Shown in pieces: positions 14,225 through 16,323 of a stretch of 16,323 nucleotides of DNA. Where the stretch lies: positions 1 through 16,323 of the forward strand of contig CAAFWT010000015.1 in NCBI GenBank assembly GCA_900766785.1, written 5' to 3'. Position 1 is the stretch's first letter. Each line of letters begins with the position of its first letter. Both the position numbers and the translations under genes were made by a program. The notes beneath the pieces were generated by a model that did not search any database, was not told the DNA's origin, and saw only the letters and a list, made by a program, of their open reading frames with translations. This DNA comes from an uncultured Paraprevotella sp. GTDB taxonomy: Bacteria; Bacteroidota; Bacteroidia; Bacteroidales; Bacteroidaceae.

Positions 14225-14758
14225 TTACTGAAAGAAGGAGAAGTTTACGCTACCATAAGCCCGATGCTCCACAAAGCGTGGGTGCTGTGAGAAGTCGTTG
14301 TGCTTGCCATGTTCGAGCACAAAGAGTCCTCCCTCCTTGAGCAAGCCACGTTCCATTACGATGTCGGGCATCTGTGGCAGCTGCTCCAGAGCATAAGGAG
14401 GATCGGCAAAGATGAAGTCGAAGCGTTCACGACAGCGTGCCAGATATCGAAACACATCAGCACGGACGGGGAAGGCTTCCTTTGCCTTCAGCTTATCCAC
14501 GAAACTGCAGATGAAGCTGAAGTGGAGTGGATCACTCTCCACCGACACCACATGTCCGCATCCTCGGCTCAGCAGTTCCAGGGTGATACTTCCCGTACCA
14601 GAAAAGAGGTCCAGTGCAGAAGGCTCTTCATCGAAGTCCAGGTATCCCTGCAGGACATTGAAGAGATTCTCCTTGGCAAAGTCGGTGGTGGGTCGGGCTT
14701 TGAAAGTGCGTGGTATCTCAAAGCGGCGTCCCTTGTATTTGCCTGTTATTACGCGCAT
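14225..14758 (-). CDS. rsmD: 16S rRNA (guanine(966)-N2)-methyltransferase RsmD
   Basis: A 177-residue SAM-dependent methyltransferase that modifies G966 of 16S rRNA during 30S assembly. Landmarks are MRVITGKYKGRRF (1-13), RPTTDFAKENLFN (22-34), the SAM-binding motif LDLFSGTGSI (49-58), the acidic VSVESD (71-76) after strand 2, and the catalytic ADPPYAL (118-124). Length is normal for the family. The start codon overlaps the end of the DUF3822 gene by 10 bp, so the two are translationally coupled. The DUF3822-rsmD pairing is a common Bacteroidetes arrangement, as far as I recall. Confidence 0.95.
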   Translation of the reverse strand: MRVITGKYKGRRFEIPRTFKARPTTDFAKENLFNVLQGYLDFDEEPSALDLFSGTGSITLELLSRGCGHVVSVESDPLHFSFICSFVDKLKAKEAFPVRADVFRYLARCRERFDFIFADPPYALEQLPQMPDIVMERGLLKEGGLFVLEHGKHNDFSQHPRFVEHRAYGSVNFSFFQ

Positions 14759-15489
14759 ATTTCTATGTGTAGAATATAGTTCTTGAGTTCATCAGCCAGC
14801 GAGTGACCCTCTTGATTGAGCAGACAAGTGTTCTTCTGCACATCCATCTTCATGTTTTGCCATACCGCCATCAGATAATATACCCTGTCGGCATCGGTAT
14901 TGGCCTGATAGGTGCACGCAAAGCGCAACTGGGTACCGGCAAGTACACACACATGCAGGTCTACTCCCTCGGCATGTACATACATACGAGGTTCTGTTCC
15001 ACCCCTGCTCCGGCTATGTTCCACAGACTCACATACCATCTGTCCTGCCCTACCCATGAGATTGACCTGGGCATAGAGGTCCGTCAGCATCTGGACGAGA
15101 ACCTGGTTGAGAGAGAAGATCTCCACCACATCCATCCCTGGGAGTATCCTGTGACGGATGTCTGAACTGTTGAGCTTGAGGCTGGAGAACGTCAGTCTGT
15201 ATACAGAGGGCACATCCGAGCGCCGAAACAGTTCCACAGGCATATAGGTGGATGGCGCATGCGACACCACATCCACCTGGGCATAGGTGTGCAAGGAGAC
15301 AGGCTCTCGGAGCAGCATGTCCCTCAGGGCCGAAGCCTTCGTCTGGCTGTCACCCTCGGGTAAAGACATGCGCTCATGCCATGCCTGCCTGCCCACAGAG
15401 TCATATATTGAGACAGAAAATCCATCCACAAGGACGTGGATGGATAATCTGTATGCGGTGGAGGGATGATTACTCCCAGTTGCCTGCAT
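14749..15489 (-). CDS. DUF3822 family protein, predicted actin-like (ASKHA) fold
   Basis: A 246-residue protein of the Bacteroidetes family DUF3822. It starts with the typical STAYRLSIHVLVDGFSVSIYD (about 10-30), and a second half begins near RMYVHAEGVDLHVCVLAGTQLRFA (about 157-180). The two similar halves fit the duplicated ASKHA fold known from the B. thetaiotaomicron homologue BT_3980 (from memory). No signal peptide or membrane segment is seen, so it should be cytoplasmic. A TTG at 15519 would extend it by 10 residues; I prefer the ATG at 15489 because it cuts the overlap with the upstream gene to 20 bp. It is flanked by overlapping genes on both sides, so it is coupled with rsmD and the membrane-anchored protein. 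Function is unknown. Confidence 0.82.
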   Translation of the reverse strand: MQATGSNHPSTAYRLSIHVLVDGFSVSIYDSVGRQAWHERMSLPEGDSQTKASALRDMLLREPVSLHTYAQVDVVSHAPSTYMPVELFRRSDVPSVYRLTFSSLKLNSSDIRHRILPGMDVVEIFSLNQVLVQMLTDLYAQVNLMGRAGQMVCESVEHSRSRGGTEPRMYVHAEGVDLHVCVLAGTQLRFACTYQANTDADRVYYLMAVWQNMKMDVQKNTCLLNQEGHSLADELKNYILHIEICA

Positions 15490-16165
15490 TATTGTTCCAG
15501 TTAGAACCAGCCTCTCCAATCTTCAGACCAGCATAAGCACCCTTTGCATCGGCCTCTTCGGCACGGTTATAGATGAGTCTCTTGCCTGCCTTGCCCATTC
15601 CCTTGAGGAAGCTGCTGTCAGGAGCATTGCATTCCATCACCTGCATGATGGTACCTGAGCGGGTGGTATTGGGCACAGCAATGAGTTCAAACTTGTCGCC
15701 CTGTGAGAAGGGGATGTAGCACAAAGAGTCGGCCACAAAGTTCTCATCCTTGTAAAGGGAGTCGATAAGGGGAACCCATACGGTATCACGGCGGAAGTTC
15801 TCCAGCCCGTTGGCAGCGATGGCAGCCTGATCACCGCTGTTGACGATAGCAGCGGCAGAGGCTTCTGTGAGTCCTTTGTCCATCTGTTCGTCACTCAAGT
15901 CACCCTGCTTCGTCACGATAGGCAACTTGCCATTCTTCACGAAGTCAATCAACTCATTCCAGTCAGCACAATACACACCATCGTGCTGCAACTTGTACTC
16001 TTCCTCAGCCTTTCGGATATCTATGAGGCGAGCCTTTACAACTGCCTCGCGCTGAGCCACTTCTTCATCAAATCCAATTGTGTCGGTAATGCTACGCCAA
16101 CTGATAATCAGCAACAGGACTACACATACACCTAAGACAAGATTTACAATCTTCTTCTGCTTCAT
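15470..16165 (-). CDS. Conserved-looking protein with one N-terminal membrane anchor
   Basis: A 231-residue protein whose family I do not recognise with certainty. MKQKK is followed by one hydrophobic helix (about 6-22, IVNLVLGVCVVLLLIIS), and the rest is hydrophilic and probably periplasmic. A charged helix (about 33-61, rich in E, K, R) leads into KAEEEYKLQHDGVYCADWNELIDFVKNGKLP (about 52-82 in total), a pattern reminiscent of the helix-loop after the anchor in type II pseudopilins. No G-F-E processing site is visible, so it is not a classical pilin. An Ala-rich part (about 102-121) and an Asn/Trp-rich C-terminus (SNWNNNAGNWE) follow. It is first in the four-gene minus-strand run and overlaps the DUF3822 gene by 20 bp, which suggests a joint function. 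Confidence 0.75.
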   Translation of the reverse strand: MKQKKIVNLVLGVCVVLLLIISWRSITDTIGFDEEVAQREAVVKARLIDIRKAEEEYKLQHDGVYCADWNELIDFVKNGKLPIVTKQGDLSDEQMDKGLTEASAAAIVNSGDQAAIAANGLENFRRDTVWVPLIDSLYKDENFVADSLCYIPFSQGDKFELIAVPNTTRSGTIMQVMECNAPDSSFLKGMGKAGKRLIYNRAEEADAKGAYAGLKIGEAGSNWNNNAGNWE

Positions 16166-16200
16166 GTCGTATTTTGTTTTTTATTTGTATATTCGCATTA

Positions 16201-16230
16201 CAAAAGTCACTATAATAATTCACATACAAA
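16201..16230 (-). promoter_or_regulatory. Weak candidate promoter of the minus-strand operon
   Basis: On the minus strand, TTTG (16230-16227), an 18-bp spacer and GACTTTTG (16208-16201) resemble the Bacteroidetes promoter, but the -7 box has GA in place of TA and the spacer is one base short. The leader to the ATG at 16165 would be about 30 nt. I see no gene in 16166-16323. Confidence 0.35.
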
Positions 16231-16323
16231 CTCTCATCGAAGATTTTTCTGCAAAAAGAATGTCAATCACAGAGGATTTAGAGGGATTGGTACACAATCT
16301 TTTTACACATGAGCCCACCCCAT

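Overview
The window looks like a chromosomal segment of a Bacteroidales bacterium, most likely Prevotellaceae (Prevotella/Segatella type). The evidence is the set of families (GH106 rhamnosidase, GH10 xylanase, DUF2147, OMP_b-brl_3 outer membrane protein, DUF3822 next to rsmD), the general lack of Shine-Dalgarno sites, and several promoters of the Bacteroidetes form TTTG-N19/20-TAnnTTTG. I saw no tRNA, rRNA, CRISPR array, insertion sequence or phage gene.

Layout, left to right. (1) 1-2760: 3' part of a large GH106-type alpha-L-rhamnosidase gene that starts before the window. (2) 2761-3129: a gene-free stretch with three TTTG-nnn-CAAA dyads on an exact 22-bp pitch, a strong GA/CT hairpin, a looser roughly 20-bp series of TGTGCAAAA boxes, and a promoter. 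(3) 3130-3570: a secreted DUF2147 protein, then a terminator that separates it from convergent exodeoxyribonuclease III (3744-4496, minus). (4) 4726-5649: a family-2-like glycosyltransferase, divergent from the nuclease. (5) 5698-9494: a well-defined operon with a near-consensus promoter, etfB, etfA, an acyl-CoA dehydrogenase and an intrinsic terminator. (6) 9679-12690: a 1003-residue outer membrane beta-barrel protein with a glycine-rich C-terminal tail. (7) 12691-13023: a tail-to-tail gap holding eight palindromes on one 22-bp pitch. (8) 13024-16165, minus strand: a compact four-gene run, transcribed as membrane-anchored protein, DUF3822 protein, rsmD and GH10 xylanase.

Functionally the segment combines glycan breakdown (GH106 and GH10, both without SusC/SusD partners here), envelope proteins, DNA repair, rRNA methylation and an electron-transfer flavoprotein/acyl-CoA dehydrogenase module in which the ETF takes electrons from the dehydrogenase or supplies them to it.

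The most unusual signal is non-coding. Two intergenic regions about 10 kb apart contain arrays built to the same plan: a 12-bp dyad, a 10-bp spacer, exact 22-bp pitch. They use different dyad sequences. In the larger array the dyad changes completely between copies 4 and 5 while the pitch, the outer GC...GC pairs and the following AWCC stay the same. That pattern suggests selection for symmetry and spacing rather than for one particular sequence.
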